A stretch of DNA of 34,363 nt, taken from IMG/VR virus record IMGVR_UViG_3300043410_000816, positions 1-34,363 of that record; one strand, written 5' to 3'. This document shows positions 5,709-13,646 of the stretch, piece by piece; the stretch's first letter is position 1; each line of letters opens with the position of its first letter. The DNA comes from a virus. Under the pieces are notes generated by a model, which did not search any database, had not been told where the DNA came from, and saw nothing but the letters and a program-made list of their open reading frames with translations. The position numbers and the translations under genes are program-made.

Positions 5709-7744
5709 TAATTATACTCCGAAATAAATTCACCATCTACTATAGATAGAGTGAAAGAGGATGAATGTTCTACAACAAGTTCACCATCTACGATAGAGAA
5801 AGATGCAAAAGCTCCAGTACCGCCACTTCCACCACCTACAGCTGAAATTTTACCAGCTCCATCTATAGTAATTGTAGTACCGTCAACTCTAACACCACCA
5901 AGAGTAGTTGGGGTTGCTACGGGAAGTTCATAAGAACTAGCTACTACAATATCACCAGAACCGAGAATAGAACTACCGTTGATAGTTTTAATTGTAGTCC
6001 CAGATACTAGAGCAGCTTGCTTACCGTTAAAAATTGACCAGTCTGCTGCACTCAAAGCACCACGAGAAGTAGCATTAGCTGTAGGTAAGTTTAAAGTAAT
6101 AACTGGAACTGTAGTGCCGTTAAGAACTGTAGAACTTACATCATTACCATTAGTTGTAATGTTAAGAGCTGAAACAGATACAACCCCACCAGCTGAACTA
6201 ATCTGAACATATACAGAAGTTGCCCAACGATAACTTAAATTCGTATCGATTGCAATATAAATCTTTCCAGCTTGTCCAACTGTAGGAAATGCAGCTAAAC
6301 TTGCAAATTCAAGAACATCATCTACATAGGAAGGTAAGTTGACTGAAGGAATTAAGCCGCCAACTAAAGGAGCAACACTAACTCCAATATCTGCAGTCTT
6401 AACTCCATCCGTAATACCCAAGCCAGTTAGAGTTGTAGGGTTAGTTGCTGAAGTTACGATACCTTTAGCATTTACACTAACTTTAGTATAAGTTCCAGCA
6501 GTAACCCCAGAGTTTTTTAAGCTTGCAACTCCAGTTACATCAGCTGAGCCATCAAAAACTCCAGAACTCCAAGTAACATCTCCAGTCATAGAGATATTTC
6601 TAGCAGTATGGAACTTCATAGCTTCGTCAGCTGTACCTGCAGAACTAATTTCTACATAAGCTGAACCAGAAAATCTATAAATCTTATTAGTATCTAGTAC
6701 AAGATAGACAACTGACGATGAACCATTTACAGGAAGGTCAAGAAAAGTTCCAATCTCTTGAATTTGGTCTACAGCAGCTGGCATTTGAGAAGTTGTTAGC
6801 TTTCCATTAGGACCTAAAGTAGCTAGTCCCGATTCTGCACCTACAAGAGCTGAATTAACTGCATCAAGAATACCATACCCAGTCAAAGTAGTTGGTCTAC
6901 CGAGAACGTCAGTAAAGTTTACAGTAGTAGAGCCGCCTGCTTGTCCAACATTGATATAAGCTGACCCAGACCATCTATAACTAGCATGAGTACTTGCATC
7001 AATATAGATAATCCCAGAAGTTCCTGTAACTGGAAAGTTAGAAGCAGTAGGATATTCTATAATATCGTCTATGTAAGAAGGCAACTGACTAGGAGGAACT
7101 TTAAGATTATTTCCTAAAGTTGCAATAGAAACTCCAAGCTGAGTTCCGCTAAGTCCATCTATAATTCCATAACCTGCAAGTGTAGTCGGTTTACCCGTCA
7201 AAGTTTCAAAACTTGGAGTAGCACTTGAAACAGCTGCATCAACTTCAGTTTTAGTATAAGCATCAATAATGCCCATAGTTCCAAGAGTAGCTGGGTTAGT
7301 TCCGCCAGTAACTCGACCTTTCTCATCTACAGTTACTTTAGTATAGTCTCCAGCATTAACACCTGTACTTGCAAGGGTGATATAAGTATGTCCTGCTACT
7401 GTAGAAGCATCTCCAGAAAAAGCTGGCATTCTTTCTGTACTAAAGATACCTGCATTAATAGAATTTGCATCTATAACTAAGTTATTTTCTTGAACTGCCT
7501 GTAGGCGACCTTTAGAGTCTACAGTTATTGTAATAGTTTTAGCAGCTGAACCATATTGACCAGCAATTACTTGAGTGTTTGCAAGAGCAGTAGTAACAGC
7601 TTGTCCTGTAGTTCCAGTTCCAGTCACATCACCTATAAGGGAAATTGCAGGGTTAAAGTCAGTAATTCCAGGAGGTCCTTGCTCTCCTCCAACCGCAATA
7701 ACAATACTATCTACAACTTCATTAACTACTATAGTATCAGCCAC
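5708..7744 (-). CDS. Large tail fibre protein
   Basis: 678 residues. The start codon is GTG (7744) with a very strong GAGGAGG six bases upstream. A short G-E-Q-G-P-P-G collagen-like turn near residue 20 is followed by T-V-D-S-K-G-R and V-D-E-K-G-R-V-T-G-type fibre motifs. Three repeats follow, each with P-S-Y-(I/V)-D-D or a variant, F-P or L-P, G-x-(I/V)-(I/V)-Y, Y-R-(W/F) and A-Y or V-Y-(I/V). The C-terminal region shares the F-N-(G/T)-K-Q-A-A-L-V-S-G ... I-K-T-I-N-G-S-S cassette with the neighbouring fibre and ends with two S-I-V-D-G-E repeats. Probable trimeric side-fibre shaft. Overlaps the end of the preceding gene by 8 bases. Confidence 0.8.
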   Translation of the reverse strand: MADTIVVNEVVDSIVIAVGGEQGPPGITDFNPAISLIGDVTGTGTTGQAVTTALANTQVIAGQYGSAAKTITITVDSKGRLQAVQENNLVIDANSINAGIFSTERMPAFSGDASTVAGHTYITLASTGVNAGDYTKVTVDEKGRVTGGTNPATLGTMGIIDAYTKTEVDAAVSSATPSFETLTGKPTTLAGYGIIDGLSGTQLGVSIATLGNNLKVPPSQLPSYIDDIIEYPTASNFPVTGTSGIIYIDASTHASYRWSGSAYINVGQAGGSTTVNFTDVLGRPTTLTGYGILDAVNSALVGAESGLATLGPNGKLTTSQMPAAVDQIQEIGTFLDLPVNGSSSVVYLVLDTNKIYRFSGSAYVEISSAGTADEAMKFHTARNISMTGDVTWSSGVFDGSADVTGVASLKNSGVTAGTYTKVSVNAKGIVTSATNPTTLTGLGITDGVKTADIGVSVAPLVGGLIPSVNLPSYVDDVLEFASLAAFPTVGQAGKIYIAIDTNLSYRWATSVYVQISSAGGVVSVSALNITTNGNDVSSTVLNGTTVPVITLNLPTANATSRGALSAADWSIFNGKQAALVSGTTIKTINGSSILGSGDIVVASSYELPVATPTTLGGVRVDGTTITIDGAGKISAVGGGSGGTGAFASFSIVDGELVVEHSSSFTLSIVDGEFISEYN

Positions 7745-8096
7745 GAGTAACCTCCTCTTTAATAGTCACTTTACCTTCGATAAGTCTAACTGTTTTAGCT
7801 GGAAAGTAAATCTCAAGGTCATAAACTGCATCTTTAGTTGCTACTAACCCACCTGTATCGGTAGAAGCTATAGAAAGCTGAACTTTACCTGTAGTTCCTG
7901 TAAGGATAATCCTTCCATTTGCAGTACTAAGTTCTCCAAGAAGAACTGAACTGTCTACTGTAGGGCGGATTTGCATTTTAGCTGTGCAGTTAGTAATATC
8001 GATTGGCGTAGTTTTATCAGCTGCTCTCCAGTACACGGTGTGACTATAAGTAGCACCTTTTTCTATTGGAGGAAGATTAAGTTTAACGGCAGTCAT
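7737..8096 (-). CDS. Putative fibre-attachment/baseplate-type structural protein
   Basis: 119 residues. The N-terminus L-P-P-I-E-K-G-A-T-Y-S-H-T-V-Y-W and the later T-A-K-M-Q-I-R and A-V-Y-D-L-E-I-Y-F-P segments resemble small beta-sandwich proteins that precede phage fibres. These share a general look with the N-terminal domains of BppU-like upper baseplate proteins. It lies immediately upstream of and overlaps the large fibre by 8 bases, so a role linking fibres to the virion is plausible. Assignment to a named family is not secure. Confidence 0.55.
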   Translation of the reverse strand: MTAVKLNLPPIEKGATYSHTVYWRAADKTTPIDITNCTAKMQIRPTVDSSVLLGELSTANGRIILTGTTGKVQLSIASTDTGGLVATKDAVYDLEIYFPAKTVRLIEGKVTIKEEVTRG

Positions 8097-8104
8097 AAAA
8101 CCTT

Positions 8105-8338
8105 CTATTGATAAAATTTATTAAATATATAACCAGCAGCAGTTACTAAAACACCAATCACAGCAGAAACTCCAGCTATAAATCCTACTTGTTTTTCTCT
8201 TTGCATCTTTAGCGTTTGTACAGAGTCAGATATTTCCAAGAGAGCATGACGAAGTTCAATTCTAAACTGTTTATTATCGTCAATCTCATTATCTAAATTA
8301 GCTTCAAGTCTAGCAACTCTGCAAGGTAAATCTGGCAT
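8105..8338 (-). CDS. Coiled-coil protein with C-terminal membrane anchor
   Basis: 77 residues: a charged heptad-like N-terminal helix (R-V-A-R-L-E-A-N-L then I-E-L-R-H-A-L-L-E-I) followed by one hydrophobic span at about 51-70 (V-G-F-I-A-G-V-S-A-V-I-G-V-L-V-T-A-A-G-Y) and a short basic tail. The layout resembles XhlA-type lysis accessory proteins and small phage membrane proteins of unknown role. The lysis genes proper are at the other end of this operon, so a third lysis component is a possibility, not a firm call. Confidence 0.6.
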   Translation of the reverse strand: MPDLPCRVARLEANLDNEIDDNKQFRIELRHALLEISDSVQTLKMQREKQVGFIAGVSAVIGVLVTAAGYIFNKFYQ

Positions 8339-8340
8339 AT

Positions 8341-8700
8341 CTAAACCTGTAAATAAGTAACTGAGTTAGGGAATTCTAAATCATTCCAAGGAAGTCTATT
8401 CTCTATAGCCTGTCTTCTATTAGCTAACTTATGTCCACTTTTTCTATGTAAACAGAAAGAAGTTAAAGTCAACCTACGAATAGTAGCTCTTTCAATCCTA
8501 GACCATTCATCTTTATATAAAGGATTCAGCTTATACTTTCTAACTTTTTGCCTATAGTTACATAGAGCCATCCAAAAAGCTTGGCATTGAATAATAGCTT
8601 CGGGCTTACCAGTATAATCTATAATGATAACTTCCCTATTAAAAGCTCTTTCCCAAAGTTCTTTAAGTTCTATAGTTAGTGAATAAGCTTGGTACTTCAT
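8341..8700 (-). CDS. Unknown basic protein, first gene of the minus-strand operon
   Basis: 119 residues, rich in Arg, Lys, Trp and Tyr, mostly helical by eye, no membrane segment. Features include W-E-R-A-F-N, Y-R-Q-K-V-R-K-Y-K-L, R-I-E-R-A-T-I-R-R-L and H-R-K-S-G-H-K-L-A-N-R-R. Family not recognised. It is the promoter-proximal gene, which, with its basic nature, is compatible with a DNA/RNA-binding role, but nothing proves this. No strong Shine-Dalgarno precedes ATG 8700, and it ends 2 bases before the next gene. Confidence 0.55.
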   Translation of the reverse strand: MKYQAYSLTIELKELWERAFNREVIIIDYTGKPEAIIQCQAFWMALCNYRQKVRKYKLNPLYKDEWSRIERATIRRLTLTSFCLHRKSGHKLANRRQAIENRLPWNDLEFPNSVTYLQV

Positions 8701-8721
8701 ATAAATACTCTATTTTCTTGG

Positions 8722-8750
8722 ATAGTAACATAACTGACCGCATGAGTCAA
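8722..8750 (-). promoter_or_regulatory. Promoter of the minus-strand fibre/lysis operon
   Basis: Read on the minus strand: TTGACT (8750-8745), 17-base spacer, TACTAT (8727-8722), with TGT before the -10 (extended -10). It is placed to transcribe everything from 8700 down to the endolysin at 1823. The -35 touches a 14-bp palindrome at 8749-8762. Confidence 0.6.
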
Positions 8751-8762
8751 TCGATTTCGATT
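8749..8762. promoter_or_regulatory. 14-bp palindrome between divergent promoters
   Basis: AATCGA-TT-TCGATT, a perfect 6-bp inverted repeat with 2-base centre. It overlaps two bases of the minus-strand -35 box. A further imperfect-context AT-rich repeat, TTTAAACT (8766-8773) and AGTTTAAA (8788-8795), lies next to it, so the 156-base gap 8701-8856 holds two promoters and two inverted repeats but no gene. A regulator-binding site is likely. Confidence 0.5.
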
Positions 8763-8797
8763 AATTTTAAACTTTTCTAAGTATTTTAGTTTAAATT

Positions 8798-8826
8798 TTG
8801 CTTTTTTTAGAAAAATAATGTATATT
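8798..8826 (+). promoter_or_regulatory. Probable promoter of the packaging/head operon
   Basis: TTGCTT (8798-8803), 17-base spacer, TATATT (8821-8826), 30 bases upstream of the small-terminase ATG. It is a moderate match to sigma70 consensus. The only candidate in the gap with correct spacing on the plus strand. Confidence 0.45.
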
Positions 8827-8856
8827 TCAGACAAAATTTAACATAGTGAGGACGAC

Positions 8857-9429
8857 ATGACAACCTTAGACCCAACTAATAAAGCTATTATAGACCTAGA
8901 TGCTCCAGCTAGTCCTGCAGTTCTAGCAGGTATTTTAGATATTCCAGTATCTATGGTTCACCAAGGACGGCAAGATGGTAAACTTCCGACTAAGACCTCA
9001 GCTAGTTACCGTGAAAATATCCGTCAATATATTTATCATTATAAGAAGAAAGTAAGCTCTCGGTCAACTTCTATGGGTGAAGCTAAACTAGCTCAAGACA
9101 TTAGGAATGGAATTGCCAAAGAATATTTACAATGGATGGAAATCAAAACTATAAAAGAAGAAGTTATAGACATTGCGGTTATGAAGGAACTATTCGAACC
9201 AGTGTTCCAGATTATACGAAGCTCTCTGATAAATATCTCAAGACAGCATCCGGAGACAGTAACTACTATAGACAATACTTTAGAAAGTTTATACTCTTTA
9301 GGTCATAAGTTAGCAGAAGCAGCTAATGAGGATTCAAGACACTATGTCCAACTTATGCTAGATAAAGACCTTTCTATGAATGAAGCTGAAGAAGAACTTG
9401 AAGAACTATTTGACACGGAGGTTTTATGA
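8857..9429 (+). CDS. Terminase small subunit (Nu1-type role)
   Basis: 190 residues, first gene of the plus-strand morphogenesis block and immediately before terminase large in function order. The N-terminal region (about 18-50) has the spacing of a winged helix: P-A-V-L-A-G-I-L-D-I-P-V-S-M-V then R-Q-D-G-K-L-P, like the DNA-binding head of lambda Nu1. A long helical middle and acidic C-terminus (E-E-E-L-E-E-L-F-D) suit the oligomerisation and large-subunit contact parts. It recognises phage DNA for packaging. GAGGAC lies 7 bases upstream. Its stop overlaps the start of the HNH gene (ATGA). Confidence 0.8.
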   Translation: MTTLDPTNKAIIDLDAPASPAVLAGILDIPVSMVHQGRQDGKLPTKTSASYRENIRQYIYHYKKKVSSRSTSMGEAKLAQDIRNGIAKEYLQWMEIKTIKEEVIDIAVMKELFEPVFQIIRSSLINISRQHPETVTTIDNTLESLYSLGHKLAEAANEDSRHYVQLMLDKDLSMNEAEEELEELFDTEVL

Positions 9430-9938
9430 TTACCCAAGCAGACTTACATGAATTATTTTACTACGATAAAGATACAGGAATCTTTACTAGAAAAATAGAT
9501 GTTGGTAAAAGAGCTAAAGCTGGGGATATTATCACAAATACAAATAATAACGGCTATATAGTTATTGTAATAGATAGACAGAAATATCAAGGTCATAGAA
9601 TGGCTTGGTTATATGTATATGGCTGTTTACCTAAATACTTAGACCATAAGAATGGTATAAGACATGATAATAGAATAGAAAACCTAAGAGAATGTACTAT
9701 GGCAGAAAATAATTCTAATAGAAGTACAACAGCTATAGGTGACTCTGGGCATAAAGGAATTCTTTGGTCTTATAAATATAATTCTTATGTAGCTAGATTA
9801 GCTGTAAATAAGCAAAGATTTCAAAAAACTTTTACAATTAGCAAATTTCCTAGTAAAGAAGAAGCTTTAAAAGCAGCTGTAAATTGGTTAGCTGAATTAA
9901 GAACAGAACATCACAAGGAGTTTGCTTGTTATGGTTGA
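9426..9938 (+). CDS. HNH endonuclease with AP2-type DNA-binding domain
   Basis: 170 residues. HNH core at about 55-95: G-H-R-M-A-W-L-Y, Y-L-D-H-K-N-G-I-R-H-D-N-R-I-E-N-L-R-E and E-N-N-S-N. The C-terminal domain (about 113-155) has K-G-I-L-W-S-Y-K-Y-N-S-Y-V-A-R and R-F-Q-K-T-F, typical of the AP2 fold in free-standing phage homing endonucleases. It sits between the two terminase genes, overlapping the first by 4 and the second by 8 bases, and is visibly more AT-rich than its neighbours, consistent with later acquisition. Some cos phages need an HNH protein for packaging, but the AP2 domain favours a homing endonuclease. Its last codons contain the ribosome site of the large terminase. Confidence 0.85.
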   Translation: MITQADLHELFYYDKDTGIFTRKIDVGKRAKAGDIITNTNNNGYIVIVIDRQKYQGHRMAWLYVYGCLPKYLDHKNGIRHDNRIENLRECTMAENNSNRSTTAIGDSGHKGILWSYKYNSYVARLAVNKQRFQKTFTISKFPSKEEALKAAVNWLAELRTEHHKEFACYG

Positions 9939-11862
9939 GTTAGATTTAGATACAACTTGGGGAGAAAGGCTCTTTATTGGAAAAGCTCTACAACTTTTCA
10001 AGAAACCAAACAGAATGTCTACAAGAGAGTGGGCAGAAACTAATAGGTTTTTAACCTCAGATGTTTCTTCACGTCCAGGAAAGATGAACTGTATGGAAAC
10101 TCCTTGGATGCTGTTTGTAATGGAATGTCTTGATAATCCAGAGATAGGAGTTATTGTAGGTAAAAAGTCAGCTCAAATTGCTTGGACAGAAACTATTAAC
10201 AACTGGATAGGGAGAACTATTGACCTAGACCCTAGAAATATAATGATAGCTTTTCCTAGAGCAGCTTCAGCTCAGAAGTTCTACAAAGAAAAGTTAGTTC
10301 CATATATAAAACACACTCCTGTACTTAAAGAAAAGATTGGGAGTTTAGCTAAAGTATCTCATAAGCATATACCTTATGATGGAGGTTTCTTAGTTTTAGC
10401 TAATGCGGGAACAGCTGAAGACGGAAAGTCCTCTGTAATACCTTATGTAGTTGTAGAAGAGCCAGATGGTGTTAAGAAAGACGTTAATAATCAAGGAGAT
10501 GGGATGGCTATCCTTAAACAAAGGATGAAGTCTTTCTCTGACAGTAAACTCATCTATGCTGGTACTCCTACAGATAAAGACTTTAGTCAAGTAGATTTAG
10601 CTTACGAACAAAGTAATAAGATGGTCTACTTAGTCCCTTGTCATCTTTGCAGTGAGTTCCACGCATTAAGTTTCGATAACTTAAAGTGTGATGAATGGCA
10701 AGAAAGAAAGATAGATGAGTTTTATGGGATATATAATCCCGAAACAGCTTATTATGAATGTCCCTTCTGTAAAGGAATCTGGAACAATGAAGATAAGAAT
10801 AGAAACGTGCTTAATGCTATTAACTTTCACAATCTGGGTTGGGTTAGCTCTAATCCTAGTGTATCTGACACTTATGGATTCGCCTTTAACGAACTGTTAA
10901 GTTCATTTGAAGCTTCTTCTCTTGTAAACTTAGCTAAACAAAAGCTTAAAGCTCAACGTGCATATGATAATGGGCATGAAGGTTTAATGAAGAGCTTCAC
11001 TAATAACTCTAAAGGCGAAGCTTATGTACCTTTAAATGCTGGCTTAAGTATAGATGAGATGAAAGCTAGAAGACTGAACTACCCAGAAACAGTAGTCCCT
11101 TATGAAGGTCTTATCATTACAGCAGGTATTGACGTACAGCATAATCGTTTTGCTATAGTAACTAGAGCTTGGGGTCGAAATGGTAACTCTTGGCTGGTGA
11201 ACTGGATTGAGATTTTCGGAGATGTACTTGATTATAGTGATGCAGTTTGGGGTAAACTATCTGACTACATCTTTCAGAAATGGACTCATGGGGCTGGTAA
11301 AGGTAAGTTCTTAACCATCTCAGCTGCTTCTATTGACTCTGGTGATGGGGCGACAGCTGAACTAGTATATAGATGGGTCTCAGAGATGAACCTTAAGCAT
11401 CAACATATCTTTGCTTGTAAAGGTATTGGGGAACTTAAGTACAACAACTACGAGATATTTAATGAACCAAACACTATGGAAGTAGGTTCAAGTACTCAAG
11501 AAAGAAAGACTTTAGCTCAAACTATGGGTGTGAATGTCTTTCCTATGGGAGCTTACCGTGCGCATGAAGAAGTTCTTCGCAGATGTAACCTTAAAGGTAA
11601 TAGAGATAGACACTATCACTGTGAAACTATGTATGGCGGTTATGAAGAAGGGGTTCTCTCTTGCCGTAAAACATTTGAAACAGATACAACTAAAGCTGGC
11701 TATAAGCTGATTGCAGGTAAACATAAAGAAGCTATTGACTGCGAAAAGATGGCTCTTCATGCTGCTTATGCTATACAGATTAGAAACTATAACAACTTTC
11801 ACTGGGCTGCTTTAGAAGCTCATCTACACGTTAATTCCGAAACTGGAGATTTTAATGCCTAG
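9931..11862 (+). CDS. Terminase large subunit, lambda gpA type
   Basis: 643 residues, similar to lambda gpA (641). ATG 9931 is chosen over TTG 9922 because AAGGAG (9915-9920) lies 10 bases before it. ATPase: Walker A-like V-G-K-K-S-A-Q-I-A-W-T-E at about 76-87, Walker B V-V-V-E-E-P-D at 173-179, coupling G-T-P-T at 211-214. A zinc-finger-like C-H-L-C (237-240) and C-P-F-C (277-280) is typical of gpA. Nuclease domain: G-I-D-V-Q near 399-403 and A-S-I-D-S-G-D-G near 466-473. It cuts concatemeric DNA and drives it into the prohead, suggesting cohesive-end (cos) packaging, though no cos site could be located. Confidence 0.95.
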   Translation: MVELDLDTTWGERLFIGKALQLFKKPNRMSTREWAETNRFLTSDVSSRPGKMNCMETPWMLFVMECLDNPEIGVIVGKKSAQIAWTETINNWIGRTIDLDPRNIMIAFPRAASAQKFYKEKLVPYIKHTPVLKEKIGSLAKVSHKHIPYDGGFLVLANAGTAEDGKSSVIPYVVVEEPDGVKKDVNNQGDGMAILKQRMKSFSDSKLIYAGTPTDKDFSQVDLAYEQSNKMVYLVPCHLCSEFHALSFDNLKCDEWQERKIDEFYGIYNPETAYYECPFCKGIWNNEDKNRNVLNAINFHNLGWVSSNPSVSDTYGFAFNELLSSFEASSLVNLAKQKLKAQRAYDNGHEGLMKSFTNNSKGEAYVPLNAGLSIDEMKARRLNYPETVVPYEGLIITAGIDVQHNRFAIVTRAWGRNGNSWLVNWIEIFGDVLDYSDAVWGKLSDYIFQKWTHGAGKGKFLTISAASIDSGDGATAELVYRWVSEMNLKHQHIFACKGIGELKYNNYEIFNEPNTMEVGSSTQERKTLAQTMGVNVFPMGAYRAHEEVLRRCNLKGNRDRHYHCETMYGGYEEGVLSCRKTFETDTTKAGYKLIAGKHKEAIDCEKMALHAAYAIQIRNYNNFHWAALEAHLHVNSETGDFNA

Positions 11863-12124
11863 AACAATCACAGAAGTACAAGCAGATTTAGCAGTTGTTA
11901 ATGCTGCTCTGCAAGATTTAATAGCTGGTAAACGACTAACTCAACTTCGTCTAGGTTCTGGAGACTTTACTCGACTCTTCCAGTACCAAGAAATAACCTA
12001 TGAGGTTTTAAAAGCTGAACAAGCCGAACTTACACAAGAGTTAGCTAGTTTAGAAACCCAACCTCAAATGCAGTTTAGAACTATGACTAACATTCCTCTT
12101 AACGTAACTAAATTCAGAGCCTAA
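11855..12124 (+). CDS. Head-tail joining protein, gpW-like
   Basis: 89 residues, a little longer than lambda gpW (68). The core V-N-A-A-L-Q-D-L-I-A-G-K-R-L-T-Q-L-R and F-Q-Y-Q-E-I-T-Y-E-V-L-K-A-E match gpW's helix-hairpin-helix arrangement, and the position between terminase and portal is the lambda position of W. It binds the portal after packaging and makes the site for the next connector. Overlaps the terminase end by 8 bases. Confidence 0.85.
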   Translation: MPRTITEVQADLAVVNAALQDLIAGKRLTQLRLGSGDFTRLFQYQEITYEVLKAEQAELTQELASLETQPQMQFRTMTNIPLNVTKFRA

Positions 12125-12126
12125 TT

Positions 12127-13572
12127 ATGTCACTACCTTATGATTCAGAAGAATTCTACTACTCAAGAGCTAAGCAACAAGCTTTTGACGGTGCTGTTAC
12201 TAACTATAGACTTGAACAGAAAGGTTTAGTTACTGGAGAGTCGGACCTTTTAGCAGCTAGAGAACTTAATCTTCTCTGGCAACGCTCACATCATGCTGTT
12301 AGGAATAATGGCTGGGCAAAGACAGCTAAGACTAAGAACCTTATTAACCTTAATGCTATTTCTGTAAAATGGAAAGATGATAAAGGTAAAGTTAACAAAA
12401 AGATGCAAGCTCTTTGGGATACTTTTGCAGCTGACCCTAACCTAGATGGTTATGGTACTTTAGACAACACTCAAGAAGCTTGGAATGGGGCTATGTTTGA
12501 GTCTGGAGAAGCTCTTTGCCGAATGTTGATTAAGAAAAGAGCTGGTCATCCTATTCCTTTAGTTCTTCAGAATATTGAAGCTGAGTACTTAGACCCTAAC
12601 TTTACTAATGGAAGTCCTCAAACCACCCGTAATGGTATTAAGTTTGAAAATAGCAAACCAGCTATTTACTACTTTAGTAAAAGAACTCCTAACTTTAACT
12701 TATTTAACTTATATTCTATTGAGAAAGTTGAAGTACCTGCGGATGAAGTTCTCCACTTGTTTGTTCGTGACAGACCTGGGCAATGGAGAGGTGTTCCAAC
12801 TTTAGCTCCTATTCTCTTACCTTTATATGAACTTGACGACCTTACCGATGCTACAGTTGCTAAACAAAAAGCTGCACAAGCTATTAGCTGGGTTATTCGC
12901 AATACTAATCCTGCTGCCGCTGTTTCTGTCGGCTCTGCTCTTAATAGTGTTGACCCAAATGACATTGACCAGTCTACAGGTAAGCGAAGAGTGGTTACAC
13001 AAGCTTCTGGAGGAGGTGTTCAATATCTAAATAAAGGTGAAGATATTAACTTCTATCAAGGTACAGATATTGGAGCTAACTTACCCGAACTTATAAAGTC
13101 TGAACTACATAAGATTGCCCAAGCTTCTGGACTTACTTATGAAGTTTTAACTGGAGACCTTACAGGTATTAGTTTTTCAGCTCTTCAGCAAGTAGCTATT
13201 GATATGAAAACTAGAGCCGAGTTCATGTATAAGTTTTATATTGTAAACTTAGGTTTAAAACCATTATGCAATAGATTTAGAGAGCTTGCTGCTATTTATA
13301 GTAATAAAAGCTTTGCTAATTTAACTCCTACATTCCAATATCCAAGAAAGTATGGTGTTAATGACTTGAAAGATGCTCAAGCTGACCTCTTAGAAGTTCA
13401 GTCTGGTTTTGCTACTTGGGAAAGTAAACTTGAGGAAAGAAACTTAACTGTTGAAGAGATTGTTGAGGATAAAAAGATTCAACAACAAAGTGGGGTTAGC
13501 TTTGAACCTACTGTTCAGAATACAAACCAGACTAAGAATGTAAAGGCAAATCCTAATTCTGCTGGAATGTAA
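12127..13572 (+). CDS. Portal protein, lambda gpB type
   Basis: 481 residues (lambda gpB 533). Portal_2-type features: N-terminal Y-Y-S-R-A-K-Q-Q-A-F, R-E-L-N-L-L-W-Q-R-S-H-H-A-V-R-N-N near 46-63, Q-N-I-E-A-E-Y-L-D near 143, L-H-L-F-V-R-D-R-P-G-Q-W-R-G-V-P near 209-225, and S-G-L-T-Y-E-V-L-T-G-D-L-T-G near 340. It forms the dodecameric DNA channel at one head vertex. It starts 2 bases after gpW and is followed by a 74-base gap holding a promoter-like signal in an inverted repeat. Confidence 0.93.
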   Translation: MSLPYDSEEFYYSRAKQQAFDGAVTNYRLEQKGLVTGESDLLAARELNLLWQRSHHAVRNNGWAKTAKTKNLINLNAISVKWKDDKGKVNKKMQALWDTFAADPNLDGYGTLDNTQEAWNGAMFESGEALCRMLIKKRAGHPIPLVLQNIEAEYLDPNFTNGSPQTTRNGIKFENSKPAIYYFSKRTPNFNLFNLYSIEKVEVPADEVLHLFVRDRPGQWRGVPTLAPILLPLYELDDLTDATVAKQKAAQAISWVIRNTNPAAAVSVGSALNSVDPNDIDQSTGKRRVVTQASGGGVQYLNKGEDINFYQGTDIGANLPELIKSELHKIAQASGLTYEVLTGDLTGISFSALQQVAIDMKTRAEFMYKFYIVNLGLKPLCNRFRELAAIYSNKSFANLTPTFQYPRKYGVNDLKDAQADLLEVQSGFATWESKLEERNLTVEEIVEDKKIQQQSGVSFEPTVQNTNQTKNVKANPNSAGM

Positions 13573-13584
13573 GTAAATACATCA

Positions 13585-13629
13585 GATAACCCTTGACTTT
13601 CTCCCTCAAAGAGAGTATAAAGGGTTATC
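13585..13629. promoter_or_regulatory. 10-bp inverted repeat framing an internal promoter
   Basis: GATAACCCTT (13585-13594) and AAGGGTTATC (13620-13629) are exact reverse complements with 25 bases between. The left arm overlaps the -35 and the right arm overlaps the last bases of the -10 of the promoter described next. In a read-through transcript it would also form a hairpin just before the protease start, but there is no T-tract, so it is not a simple terminator. Confidence 0.6.
13593..13621 (+). promoter_or_regulatory. Internal promoter before the protease/capsid genes
   Basis: TTGACT (13593-13598), 17-base spacer, TATAAA (13616-13621); each box is one base from consensus. It would start transcription near 13628, just before protease, scaffold, decoration and capsid genes, boosting the most abundant head proteins. 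Confidence 0.6.
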
Positions 13630-13646
13630 ATTTCCAAGGTGGGTAT

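Noticed and set aside
4900-7847. Plus-strand ORFs opposite the tail fibre genes
   Set aside because: They have Pro/Val-rich composition typical of antisense to fibre repeats, no ribosome sites, and lie wholly over well-supported minus-strand genes.
8701-8856. cos packaging site before the small terminase
   Set aside because: The position is right by analogy with lambda, but no recognisable cosN/cosB repeat set was found; the features present are better explained as promoters and an operator.
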